Origin: Brasilonema sennae CENA114 | Lineage (GTDB): Bacteria; Cyanobacteriota; Cyanobacteriia; Cyanobacteriales; Nostocaceae | Length of the DNA stretch: 64,000 nucleotides | Direction: 5' to 3' | Assembly: GCF_006968745.1 (NCBI RefSeq) | Contig: NZ_CP030118.1 | Coordinates: 1,624,654 to 1,688,653 of the forward strand | Shown here: in pieces, positions 9,844 through 18,862 of the stretch | Layout of the letters: each line of letters begins with the position of its first letter | Numbering within the stretch: the stretch's first letter is position 1 | The notes under the pieces: model-generated | Database searches by the model: none | What the model was told of the DNA's origin: nothing | Seen by the model: the letters and a program-made list of their open reading frames with translations, nothing else | Translations under genes and position numbers: made by a program

Positions 9844-11112
9844 CTACTTCTTGAGTAGTTGCTGGGGAACTACAGAAGGAGACAACAGACCTAACCAAGC
9901 CAAATTCTGCGTATAGTAAGCGGATTTATCATCCCAAATGCCTTGTTTGTATTGAAGTAGCACTTTTTTCTCAAGTAACTCCTTCGCTAGTTGTGGTTCT
10001 ACGAACTGCCAAGCGGCGTAAAGCATCGCGTATTGTGCTGTCGCTTCATAATCCACCAATCCTTTGCCTTGTAGATCGATGCGTGCTGGTAAACGCGATC
10101 GCTCACGCCACTGCTGTTGCAGATACTTACTATTTGTCTGGAGATAACGCCGCGCTTGGGGTGAATTGAACCATGCCACATCCAGCGACAAGCGCCACCA
10201 AATTCGATAAGCATCAAAGCCATACAAACTCTGAAGTTGGCTTGTCTGCGGCAAGGGTTGGTATTTTCCTGTTTTGGTATCTTGAGCCACCCAATCACTT
10301 GGTAACCCGACAGCAGAAAGTGGCGCTGATTTTTCTAGAACTTCGTAACTTGTATTGACCAAACTCAACCAATCATGGTCTGGATCAACTTGGGCAAATA
10401 GCCGAAAAGCATAGGGAGCGAAATAAGAGGGGTTGAGATAAAGGGTAGAAGCATTCGGAACAAATGCTGGTGCAGGACCAGGCAGCAAATAGAGCTTTCC
10501 TTGGTGTCCTACTACAATGGAAAGATTCCACAAATCTTGCAGTTTTGCTTTTGCCAAATTGAGATATTCAGGACGATTCCAACGCCTGGAGGCAAGAATC
10601 AAAGCGGTAATCGCATCAATATCGCCATCACTGGCAAAGTTACCATCGATCGCACCCCACTTTCCATCTGCATTTCGTCCCCATTGCCAAGCCCACAAGT
10701 TGTCTGTCCGTTTGCCATTCGTTTGTCGTTGGAGGTTATTTTCTCCCCAGTTCAAGGTAGTAGCAAAAGTGGCAGGATCATCAATCAGGACTGCTCGTAG
10801 CATGGCATATGCCTGACCTTCACTTGTAGAGCGATCGCCCGCTTCATAATCGATAACTCTACCATCACCCTGAATAAATCTCCGGCGATAGACTTCCCAG
10901 CTTTGAGCCAGTAAGTCCCGGTTAGGAATGGATTTCGGTAAAGCAGCGACATACTTAGAGCTACTTTCGCTTTCGCTACCATTCAATGGCAGAACTGTCT
11001 CTACCGGAGTCTTGTCATCCGATACTTTCGTCTTTATCACTGAGTAACCTAAATTACAGGAGTTGAGAACAATCATGCTAACAATAACTGCTGAATTTGC
11101 TAGGTATCGCAT
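9844..11112 (-). CDS. bcsZ: GH8 endoglucanase lipoprotein of the cellulose operon
   Basis: This 422-residue protein has a lipoprotein signal with lipobox LNSC (Cys near residue 19), so it is probably membrane-anchored on the periplasmic side. The GH8 signatures are SEGQAYAMLRAVLIDD (general acid Glu near residue 97), WAWQWGRNADGKWGAIDGNFASDGDIDAITALILA (the family's Asp-rich segment near 160) and SYFAPYAFRLFA. BcsZ-type enzymes hydrolyse beta-1,4-glucan and are commonly encoded in cellulose operons, where they prune or release the nascent chain. Here it lies between bcsB and the TPR gene, 88 bases after the latter. The lipid anchor differs from the soluble E. coli BcsZ. The symbol is assigned by family and context. 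Confidence 0.88.
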   Translation of the reverse strand: MRYLANSAVIVSMIVLNSCNLGYSVIKTKVSDDKTPVETVLPLNGSESESSSKYVAALPKSIPNRDLLAQSWEVYRRRFIQGDGRVIDYEAGDRSTSEGQAYAMLRAVLIDDPATFATTLNWGENNLQRQTNGKRTDNLWAWQWGRNADGKWGAIDGNFASDGDIDAITALILASRRWNRPEYLNLAKAKLQDLWNLSIVVGHQGKLYLLPGPAPAFVPNASTLYLNPSYFAPYAFRLFAQVDPDHDWLSLVNTSYEVLEKSAPLSAVGLPSDWVAQDTKTGKYQPLPQTSQLQSLYGFDAYRIWWRLSLDVAWFNSPQARRYLQTNSKYLQQQWRERSRLPARIDLQGKGLVDYEATAQYAMLYAAWQFVEPQLAKELLEKKVLLQYKQGIWDDKSAYYTQNLAWLGLLSPSVVPQQLLKK

Positions 11113-11200
11113 TCTTTAACAGAGAACAAAGGGGACACGGAGACTTAGGGAACACAAACAGATGTAGAAATAAGGGCAAATCTCCGTGTTTTACCCTCTC

Positions 11201-13582
11201 TCATTTCCCTCTGCGCTCATAGTTCTCCCAAGAGGGTTGAAAGCCACGTCGTTGCAAGAAATCTTCTTGTATTTGCTGCCTTTGACGAGAAACTTCAGCA
11301 TCGCTTGCGCCTTGGGAAATTTGTTCTACTTCGAGTTGCTCAAGCTGTGTCAGCGCTGTTAAGGGCTGATCAGCAATAGCACTTAAGCCAGCAAGGGCGC
11401 GACGTGCATCCTTATCTTGTGGCTTCTGTGCTACAACTTGAGAGTAAATTTGCCGTGCAGAATCAAAGCGCCGTTGTTCAAAACGAATTCCTCCTAAAGC
11501 AGCAAGGGCATCTATATTATCTGGTTGCTGTGCCAAGATATTTTCGTACGCCTTGCCAGCCAAATCCAAATCACCAATCGCTCGTGCCAAATCTCCTTGT
11601 AACTGATACGTGTTCGCGTCTTTAGGGAGACGAGCAATCAACTGTTTCACCCGTGCTTGCGCTTGAGTGGGATTGCGTTTTGCTATAACTTGTACCAGAC
11701 GCAGTTGCACTGGCAAGTAACTTGGGTCAACTTGAGCTAAATAATTATACAGAGGTTCACGCTGTGGTTGAGCTGGCAATGTTCCTACTAAACTAAAAAG
11801 TTCTGGAGGTGCATTCGTCGCAGGTTGTGTAGCTAACCAATTACTGAGGACAGCATTCGCCTCCTGTTCAGAAATCTTCTTGGCTTGATAGGCGATACTA
11901 GTTCGTCCCAACTGAGTTGTCAAATTTTGTGGTTGACGGATTATCAATTGGTCATAAGCTGTCAAAGCTTCATCAAACCGTTTTTGTTGTATTCGTACAC
12001 CTGCGAGTCCACGTAAAGCTCCATCAGTAATGTCATCACCTCCTGACTTAGTTGTCAATACAGCTTGGAAACGTTGAGCACTGGCTTCTAAGTTGCCCTC
12101 CCGTCGCTCAATTTCTGCTGCTAGCAATTGGGGTGCAAGGCTTTTGGCTCCTTCTGGTGTTGCTGTATAAGCTGCCAAAGCTTGTCTTGCGTTACTTGTG
12201 TCATTCTGTTGTAGATAAATCTGAGCGATGCGGAAATTTAAAAATGGTACGTTTACCCTTGGTGAAAGAGTTTGGTATAAAGGCAACAGTTCTGGATCAG
12301 GGGCATCAACGTCTGATAGAGCAAGAGCGATCTGTTGCAATTGCGCCTGATCTGAGGGTAGGGGGTTAACTTCAGCGACCAAACGCCTTTTTAAGTCACT
12401 TTTGCCAAGTTGTCCCAATTTATTCTCTAGGACTAACTGCCGCACCACTAAACTTTTATCATTCGGGAACTGTGGAGCCACTTGGCGATAAAGTTGTAGT
12501 GCTGTTTGCTCTCCTTGAGGTAAGCCGGTGAAAACATCAGCGGTTTCTCGCAACAAGGCGGGCGAGGGGTTGGGAGAGTTGGCGATCGCCTGACGGTACA
12601 AAGTTGCAACTTGCTGTGCTATGGCAGGGTTATTGCTTGAGGAACGAATCTCATTGAGAGAACGTGCTAAAGGTAAAATCGCCTCTGGTCTATTTTTTAT
12701 TGGCTCCAATACCGCAAAAGCTTGCTGTGACTGTTGATTAGCAACATACGCCTTGGCAAGTTCTGAACGCGTTTCAATCGCTAATTTGTCGAGACTTTTG
12801 GAACTCTGTAACTGTCCTTCCAAAACTTGTACTGCTGCTTTTGGATTGCCAGTTTCTCGCAAGGTACTAGCGTAGGCTACCGCAGCAAATCCAGTGATCG
12901 GTTTGCCAGCCACTCGATAGCGGTTGAACAACTCCAAAGCTTTTTGGTAGTTGCGGCTATAACTGTAAGCTTGAGCAGCACCAAGGATAGTTTCTGAGGT
13001 GGGATTCTTTTCCAATACTATTTGATAATCTGCCAGCGACTCGTTGACCTTTCCTTGGTAGGTGTACAACAAGGCGCGGTAAGAACGGGCTTGTGCATCG
13101 TTAGGATTGGTATTTAACAAAGTATTGAGAGCTTCAATCCCTCGTACTTGCCACTCTGGGCGATAAGTGCCCATGATCCCAACAATTTTGAGCGCACTTT
13201 GGTTGTTCGGATCTTGCGCTAGCACCTGTTGATAAGCATCCCAAGCTTCAGTAATACGTCCAGCGCGGTTATAAGAAATTGCTAACCCGATCTTGGCTTG
13301 TGAAGATTGTGGATTTTGCTTTATAGCTTGCCCAAAAGCTTTGATGGCATCATTAACCCACCCTTTTTTAAGCAGATTGTAACCTCGTTGCACTGCTGAC
13401 GAGGACTTCTGCGCTTGAGCAGGAGCAATGTTATTTAACAATGGAACATTGAAGACATAGCTCAAAATAGACAATGAAGCAGTGATCACGATCAAACCAG
13501 AAAGACTTTTTGTTCTGATGTCTTGGACACTCGTTCCCACATTTGAGCAGGGATTAGTTTTGCGTTTGTGTTTTTGACTCAT
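11201..13582 (-). CDS. TPR periplasmic scaffold, N-terminal half of a split BcsC
   Basis: This 793-residue protein has an N-terminal hydrophobic segment (about 28-48, ending APAQAQ) that should act as a signal peptide. The rest is almost entirely tetratricopeptide repeats, for example AIKAFGQAIKQNPQSSQAKIGLAISYNRAGRITEAWDAYQQVLAQDPNN, and again at the C-terminus around AGKAYENILAQQPDNIDALAALGGIRFEQRRF. In proteobacteria the cellulose exporter BcsC joins a TPR region to an outer-membrane barrel in one chain. Here the barrel is encoded by the preceding gene, whose stop codon overlaps this start (ATGA-type 4-base overlap, 13579-13582). The overlap implies translational coupling. The role, spanning the periplasm and steering the glucan, is inferred from context. 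Confidence 0.85.
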   Translation of the reverse strand: MSQKHKRKTNPCSNVGTSVQDIRTKSLSGLIVITASLSILSYVFNVPLLNNIAPAQAQKSSSAVQRGYNLLKKGWVNDAIKAFGQAIKQNPQSSQAKIGLAISYNRAGRITEAWDAYQQVLAQDPNNQSALKIVGIMGTYRPEWQVRGIEALNTLLNTNPNDAQARSYRALLYTYQGKVNESLADYQIVLEKNPTSETILGAAQAYSYSRNYQKALELFNRYRVAGKPITGFAAVAYASTLRETGNPKAAVQVLEGQLQSSKSLDKLAIETRSELAKAYVANQQSQQAFAVLEPIKNRPEAILPLARSLNEIRSSSNNPAIAQQVATLYRQAIANSPNPSPALLRETADVFTGLPQGEQTALQLYRQVAPQFPNDKSLVVRQLVLENKLGQLGKSDLKRRLVAEVNPLPSDQAQLQQIALALSDVDAPDPELLPLYQTLSPRVNVPFLNFRIAQIYLQQNDTSNARQALAAYTATPEGAKSLAPQLLAAEIERREGNLEASAQRFQAVLTTKSGGDDITDGALRGLAGVRIQQKRFDEALTAYDQLIIRQPQNLTTQLGRTSIAYQAKKISEQEANAVLSNWLATQPATNAPPELFSLVGTLPAQPQREPLYNYLAQVDPSYLPVQLRLVQVIAKRNPTQAQARVKQLIARLPKDANTYQLQGDLARAIGDLDLAGKAYENILAQQPDNIDALAALGGIRFEQRRFDSARQIYSQVVAQKPQDKDARRALAGLSAIADQPLTALTQLEQLEVEQISQGASDAEVSRQRQQIQEDFLQRRGFQPSWENYERRGK

Positions 13583-15783
13583 TGAGATTTTCTCCCTCTT
13601 GGAGTCACATCAAATTCTGTACGCACCCTAACACCGAGCACTGTATCCTCAAAACCATCTCGTCCTTGAAGTGTAAAACCTAACCGCAGACTAGGAAGCA
13701 ATTCAAAATCGTAGAAAAGCTCTAACACGTCTGGATAATCTCCACGGCGTAAGCTGTCGTTTGATAAAGCACGTCCGTAAGCCAAACCCAAACGGTCATC
13801 TGGGGTAAACAAATCCAAAACACTGAGTCCAAATGAGTAAGTATCTGCCCCTTTGCCCAAATCACGGTTTTCGTAACGCCCATAACGTCCAAAAATACCT
13901 AGTTTCAACTCAGGTACAAAAACTTCAGCATTCAAACCGTATGCTTCTTCGCGGTCATTTTTTTGAGGTCCAAATATTGTGCGTTGTGTATCCCTGGCAA
14001 GCCCAAAGCTTTCAGGGAAAGTATCACGAATACCAGCATCGCGATCGGTGGAATAAGTCCCGCGAATAATCGCATTACCGTAACGGACTGCGACTTCTCC
14101 AGCAAATCCATCCAAAGCAAAGTCACTTATTTTATTTGATGACGAGAAAACTGCTGCTTTGGCTTCGATATTATCAGTCACACTCCAGTTCACAAGTAAC
14201 CCAGTCCGAGAAGCAATTCCCGTTGCTGACAACGCCGGGTTTGTCTGGAAAATCGGATTAAAGAATTGACTTGCCCCATCTTTAGCAAAGCTGTTCCGGT
14301 CAAAATAAGACGTTAAATCTAACTGTCCCAAGACGAAACGTAGATTGGGCGCTCCTCCTACGGAAGTGGCAATAAAAAGCTCGTTGATGTTCAACCCTTC
14401 TCCACGGGAGTCAACAAGAAGGTTTTCTCCAGTCACCAAATCCAAAGTAGCCCCAACCAACAGTTGAGGGGTGACTGGATACACTCCTGAGAGTCGCCCC
14501 CGTGCTGCAGAATCACTTCCTTGAGTTATGTACACTCCTTGAACCTGTAAAGAAGGTTCCTGCAAAGCTGTACTTCTTAGTAAGGGGCGACTTCTATCCA
14601 CTGGTTGTGGAGTATTTGGTGTTGCAGATGGCGGTGTTGGAGATGGCGGTAATATCGATGGCGGTGTTGGAACTGTGGGAGTTGTCTGTGCTTGAGTTTG
14701 TGGCGGTGGTACCGTTTCGGTAACTGGTAACGAGGAGACAACTTGACAATTCAAGTACTGATTAGTTGATGTAGAAATTCCTGATGAAGGTGTTGCGACT
14801 TGGCAGTTTAAGAGTTGATTGAAGGTAGATGCAGGAGTGTTAGGAATCGCTGACTGTGTTGTCGCTTGGCAGTTTAAGAGTTGATTAAAGGTAGGTGCAC
14901 CGGTACCTGAAACTGTTGGTGACGATACGACTTGGCAGTTGAGAAGTTGGTTGGAAGTTTGTGTTGTAGGAGTCGTTGAAACTGATGACTGTGTTATTGC
15001 TTGAGGGTTTACCCTGAGCGGAGCCGAAGGGTTGAGGAGTTGAGGAGTTAGACCAGGAGTAAACGGTGTTGCTGTTTGAGAATTTATGGGTTGATTGAAC
15101 GTAGGTGTCGGAGTACCTGGAAGTGGTGGTAGAGGAGCTTGTTGTGGTTGAGAGTTGAGTAGTACCTGGTTGAAAGTGGGTGCCGATGGTGCCGATGGTG
15201 CAGTGAACTCTTGCGTAACTGTTGTACCAAAGGGTGGTGGGAGTGGTGCAGTTTGGATGTTTGGTTGTCCTAGACTGGTAGCTCCAGAAATTTGACGAAT
15301 TTGTTCTTGGGCATTTTGTGCCACTACATTCTTGAGAGGTGGAACTGCCTTCACTGGTGCTTTTGGGACTTTTACAGGCCTTTGCTGTTGGATAAAGCCA
15401 CTCTCCAACTGCTTAATGTCATCTGTAGGTGTCTTTACACTTTCAGACGAAGGTTTTCCTCTTGATGCAACAGCTACGTCCGTTGCTTGGCTTGATATAC
15501 CAGGTGGTGGAGGCACTGTCTGGGGCTTTAATTTTTGTCGTTTGCTAGATACAGGTGGTTTGGGTACTTGTAATAATTCCCCAAACTGGACATTGCTCGA
15601 CTGTTGATTGTGTGGATTTTGTTGAGCCAAACACGCATCTTTCACTGCCATTATCCAAAAAATGGAGATTGAGGCACTCAGAAGCAGAAAATAAGCTCTA
15701 TTCCACTGTTTTGGTCGAGTACATTTATGACAATCCAATACTGTGGGTCTCATTGGTCTAGCTGATAAACAACTAAGATTCAT
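13579..15783 (-). CDS. outer-membrane beta-barrel with Pro/Thr-rich linker, C-terminal half of a split BcsC
   Basis: This 734-residue protein is the first gene of the cellulose operon. A signal anchor lies at about 30-50. A long proline-, threonine- and glutamine-rich disordered region follows (about 55-410). It carries about six degenerate copies of a TFNQLLNCQ motif between DNA positions 14740 and 15220, four of them with Cys. The last ~320 residues alternate polar and hydrophobic residues, with typical barrel strands such as LSGVYPVTPQLLVGATLDLVTG and LGIFGRYGRYENRDLGKGADTYSFGLSVLDL, and end with VLGVRVRTEFDVTPRGRKSQ. It probably forms the outer-membrane glucan pore with the TPR protein. 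It could also be a general porin. Part of the linker (around 15005-15036) is encoded by a dispersed repeat sequence. Confidence 0.75.
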   Translation of the reverse strand: MNLSCLSARPMRPTVLDCHKCTRPKQWNRAYFLLLSASISIFWIMAVKDACLAQQNPHNQQSSNVQFGELLQVPKPPVSSKRQKLKPQTVPPPPGISSQATDVAVASRGKPSSESVKTPTDDIKQLESGFIQQQRPVKVPKAPVKAVPPLKNVVAQNAQEQIRQISGATSLGQPNIQTAPLPPPFGTTVTQEFTAPSAPSAPTFNQVLLNSQPQQAPLPPLPGTPTPTFNQPINSQTATPFTPGLTPQLLNPSAPLRVNPQAITQSSVSTTPTTQTSNQLLNCQVVSSPTVSGTGAPTFNQLLNCQATTQSAIPNTPASTFNQLLNCQVATPSSGISTSTNQYLNCQVVSSLPVTETVPPPQTQAQTTPTVPTPPSILPPSPTPPSATPNTPQPVDRSRPLLRSTALQEPSLQVQGVYITQGSDSAARGRLSGVYPVTPQLLVGATLDLVTGENLLVDSRGEGLNINELFIATSVGGAPNLRFVLGQLDLTSYFDRNSFAKDGASQFFNPIFQTNPALSATGIASRTGLLVNWSVTDNIEAKAAVFSSSNKISDFALDGFAGEVAVRYGNAIIRGTYSTDRDAGIRDTFPESFGLARDTQRTIFGPQKNDREEAYGLNAEVFVPELKLGIFGRYGRYENRDLGKGADTYSFGLSVLDLFTPDDRLGLAYGRALSNDSLRRGDYPDVLELFYDFELLPSLRLGFTLQGRDGFEDTVLGVRVRTEFDVTPRGRKSQ

Positions 15784-15931
15784 TTGTTACAAGATGTCGC
15801 CACTTTATCAGAAAGTGTGAGTATTTTAACGAAATTCTACAAGTTTTTAACTGTTAATTAACTTGATAAAAAAGTGGTAAAAGCTTTACTTGTTTTAGTT
15901 TTTGTATAAAAAATAAGGGAAAATATAATCT

Positions 15932-16723
15932 ATGTTGTTTTTAATTGGGAAAAAGCCTCATTTATCTATGCAAAATTCACATTTACGCGTATATTCGCCA
16001 AATAGTTCCAATTTATCGTTGAATATCACCCTAATAAGTATTTTTTTGGTGTTACTAACGAGCATTTCTAGCTGTAGTAAAAAAGCACAAGAACAAGTGC
16101 AACTAGAAATCAAAAGTGTGGAACCCGCAGGAAGTAATGGGATATACAACCTGGCAGGTAGTACAAATCTACCTGAGTCGAGCAAAATTGCAATCGTCGC
16201 AGTTCGCAACTTAGTTCCAATAGCAGGACAACAAGCAGGAGTTTTGAATGATGATGCGAATAATAATCGTTCAATTCTCGCTCGCCAAGTTGTTGAAGTT
16301 AAGCAGGGACAGTGGCAAACAAACCTTAATCTTTGGCAAGTTGCAGCGGACGGTCGTTTCCAGGAACCTTGGCAAATTTATCAAACACAAATGAAATTAC
16401 GTCCAGATAGCAACGTCACCTTTGTTGCGACTTTTGAGCCTGCTGATCAGTTAAAAAAATCAAAGTTGCAACTTGATGCTCAACAGGTTCGCTTTACAAA
16501 CGAAGGCGAACCCTACTTACAAGCACATCAAACTTTACCGATATCTCTACCTGTAGGCAAAACAACACCTCCTCTCGAACAACCAGAAGATTTGAATAAT
16601 ACCTTGGGAAATCCACCTGAAATCCTCCAAGCGTCTACTTTGAGTTCAAACGCTTCTTTTCTGCGATCAGCGAAATTCAGACAAACTAACGCTCCCTTGA
16701 AATCTTCTGAATTTTTACGCTAA
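15932..16723 (+). CDS. lipoprotein of unknown function next to the cellulose operon
   Basis: The product has 263 residues from the first ATG, or 251 from the ATG at 15968, which gives a more usual signal peptide length. The hydrophobic run ends in a lipobox ISSC, so this is a membrane lipoprotein. The mature part begins QVQLEIKSVEPAGSNGIYNLAGSTNLPESSKIAIVAVRNL, which suggests a beta-rich domain of about 150 residues followed by a disordered, Pro-rich tail. The gene is divergent from the cellulose operon across a 148-base shared promoter region, which hints at co-regulation. The final 18 residues are repeated, in frame, beyond the stop codon (16724-16780), so the protein may once have been longer. 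No function is recognised. Confidence 0.75.
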   Translation: MLFLIGKKPHLSMQNSHLRVYSPNSSNLSLNITLISIFLVLLTSISSCSKKAQEQVQLEIKSVEPAGSNGIYNLAGSTNLPESSKIAIVAVRNLVPIAGQQAGVLNDDANNNRSILARQVVEVKQGQWQTNLNLWQVAADGRFQEPWQIYQTQMKLRPDSNVTFVATFEPADQLKKSKLQLDAQQVRFTNEGEPYLQAHQTLPISLPVGKTTPPLEQPEDLNNTLGNPPEILQASTLSSNASFLRSAKFRQTNAPLKSSEFLR

Positions 16724-17197
16724 CCAACGACACTCAGACAAACCAAAGCACCTTTGAAACCTGCTCATGTTCGATGCTGAAAAAAAGCGCCTCAGTTTCT
16801 CACTCACTTGAATTTATAAGTGTTTTGAGAGCCATAGTATATCCTAAATTTATCTGGCGCTTTTTCTTCAGCAATTATTGTTTTGTAGAGATTACAAAAT
16901 TTCGGAATATATGTACTTTTTTTACTTATAATACTCAATGAATATGCTTATTTCTTGAGTATTATAATGATGACTCAAGACCATAAAAATTACGCATTGA
17001 CAAAATGCTCACAATATAGTTTCTAAGAGAAATTTGATGAAAGACGCGAGGTCCCCGCAATCATGCGATCGCTAAGATAAAGAAACTGACGGGAAACGAT
17101 AATTCGGAAGCAGGGGAGGTTCAAAGCATATATTTTCCGTAACAACAGAACAGTTCATTTGTCAATCTTTATTACTTGAAACTTAGGAGCCGCTCAA
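16724..17197. other. spacer with a duplicated 3' gene end and long inverted repeat
   Basis: The first 57 bases are an in-frame repeat of the upstream gene's end. A ~17-base inverted repeat at 16776-16872 follows, then AT-rich sequence and the upstream region of the next gene, including one HIP1 site at about 17064. No further gene is seen. Confidence 0.55.
16776..16872 (+). terminator. long inverted repeat, possible terminator
   Basis: The left arm (16776-16791, GCTGAAAAAAAGCGCC) and right arm (16856-16872, GGCGCTTTTTCTTCAGC) pair almost perfectly around a 64-base loop. The right arm is T-rich. It may terminate transcription of the lipoprotein gene, or it may be the shell of a small palindromic mobile element. 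Confidence 0.4.
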
Positions 17198-18592
17198 ATG
17201 AACAAAAAATTAGGCAAAATACTTCTCGCTAATGATGCTTCAACTTTAAGTAACCTTGGATTTGAAAAATCTCCTGACGCGGCAATTTTTGCAACAAATA
17301 TTGCTAATTGGTTCACGGGCGGTCGTCCAGGCAAGTTTCATTCTTACTTGGATCCGGATTTAGCCGAATCTGAATCGGCTTTAGCACAGACAATGACTAA
17401 AGCTGGTCATAGATGGACTGTTGGATACGATATCCCAGAAGATGTGGATGGGATTTTTTCACATGACACTTGTATTTGGGATAGACTCACAGATTTGTTT
17501 GAAGCCGGAGGGAACGTTTACTTAGCTGCTGAGACGGAAAATGAAGACTATGCTGAAGCATATAACTTTAACTGGTTTCTTTGGGAAGTTGGTTTACAGT
17601 TTCATGAGCGTTATAACGGGATTTCAGGAAATCAACCAATTAATAGCGATCATCCGATTTTTGCTGGAGTTAAATCTCTCTATCAACGCAATGGCAGTTC
17701 GATTATAGATTTTCAACCAGACGAGCAGGCAAATCAAATTCTCGTCAGAAGTCCTGATGGAGAAGGGCTGTATGCAATACTCGATCTCTCAAATGCGACA
17801 CCCCATGTCAGGATTTCGAGGATTTTTTCGGACGAAAGTGTTAAATCTACTGAAGCGGACGAATATATTGCTATTGTCAACGAGGGGCTGGTTGATATAG
17901 ATATATCGGGCTGGAAAATTCAAAGCATAAATCGCAATCAAGAATTCTGTTTTCCGACTGGGGCAGTATTAAAAAGAGGAACTGAGTGTCGAGTTTACAC
18001 TAACGAGGTACATCCTGAGTCAGGCGGCTTCTCTTTCGGTAGCAAACGCTCTGTTTGGAATAACTCTTCAGATGAAGGACGACTGTATGATGAAAAGGGA
18101 AATTTGATGTCTAGCTATGCTTATACTGAGCAAAGTCAGAAGTTATCCGATCTGACAAAATCCCTTGGCTTAGACAATCTGATCCTAGAAGCAGACCCAG
18201 AAGCGATTAAGACACAGAAAGCTTTAGGCGGTCAGGTAACTTTTGAGGAAGCATTGCACGAAGCATACTATAGCTTTGTAGGCTTTGCAGGTGACGACAC
18301 AAAAGAAGGCTCGGTTACAAAGGTGATTGCTGCTAATGCTGCTGCTGTGGGTGTCCCATACGCTTATTTTAATGGCGATCATGAACCCTCGTCTTACCAC
18401 TATATGCAAAAACCTACCACTAAAATTACCCTGTGTACGCAACAGACACCGATGCTCCCAACAGAAGGCGAAAGCATAGAAGCTAACTGGATATTTATGT
18501 TACAAATTCCTGAACTCAACACAGTACATTGGGCGATTATCGACCGCGAGGGCGAAGAAGAAGTGTACAACTACGGTCGTAAATTGTCCTGA
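17198..18592 (+). CDS. GATase-like / Lamin tail domain fusion protein
   Basis: The 464 residues fall into three parts. Residues 1-195 (KILLANDASTLSNLGFEKSP, NIANWFTGGRPGKF, FEAGGNVYLAAETE, HPIFAGVKSLYQRNG) look like the class I glutamine-amidotransferase-like fold of non-enzymatic families that lack the nucleophile Cys. Residues about 203-305 form a Lamin tail domain (DEYIAIVNEGLVDIDISGWKI, then FCFPTGAVLKRGTECRVYT and VWNNSSDEGRLYDEKG). The last ~150 residues (EEALHEAYYSFVGFAGDD, VPYAYFNGDHEPSSYHYM, NTVHWAIIDREGEEEVYNY) match nothing I recognise. An AGGAG site eight bases before the ATG supports the start. No signal peptide is seen. Lamin tail domains often bind nucleic acid or protein at surfaces. 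The actual function is unknown. Confidence 0.75.
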   Translation: MNKKLGKILLANDASTLSNLGFEKSPDAAIFATNIANWFTGGRPGKFHSYLDPDLAESESALAQTMTKAGHRWTVGYDIPEDVDGIFSHDTCIWDRLTDLFEAGGNVYLAAETENEDYAEAYNFNWFLWEVGLQFHERYNGISGNQPINSDHPIFAGVKSLYQRNGSSIIDFQPDEQANQILVRSPDGEGLYAILDLSNATPHVRISRIFSDESVKSTEADEYIAIVNEGLVDIDISGWKIQSINRNQEFCFPTGAVLKRGTECRVYTNEVHPESGGFSFGSKRSVWNNSSDEGRLYDEKGNLMSSYAYTEQSQKLSDLTKSLGLDNLILEADPEAIKTQKALGGQVTFEEALHEAYYSFVGFAGDDTKEGSVTKVIAANAAAVGVPYAYFNGDHEPSSYHYMQKPTTKITLCTQQTPMLPTEGESIEANWIFMLQIPELNTVHWAIIDREGEEEVYNYGRKLS

Positions 18593-18862
18593 AAAATAGG
18601 CATTCACAAAGCAGAGCAACCGAAGAAATCGCTCGATTTCGCTGCGGTTAATAAAGCAGGGGCAATAGAATTGGAACAAGTTCTCCGACCAACGAAGAAT
18701 GAATCAACCAGTCGCACCAGACGTATTCTGGCTCTTGGTTTTTGAGTTGTGAATTATTTGTTGATGAAAATTTTCTCTGTTACCCTAAAAGTTGCAAAAA
18801 GAATGTTAAACTAGTAAGCCTAGTAGTGTGTTTATACATCAATAGTCTTTCTGGAACTGACT

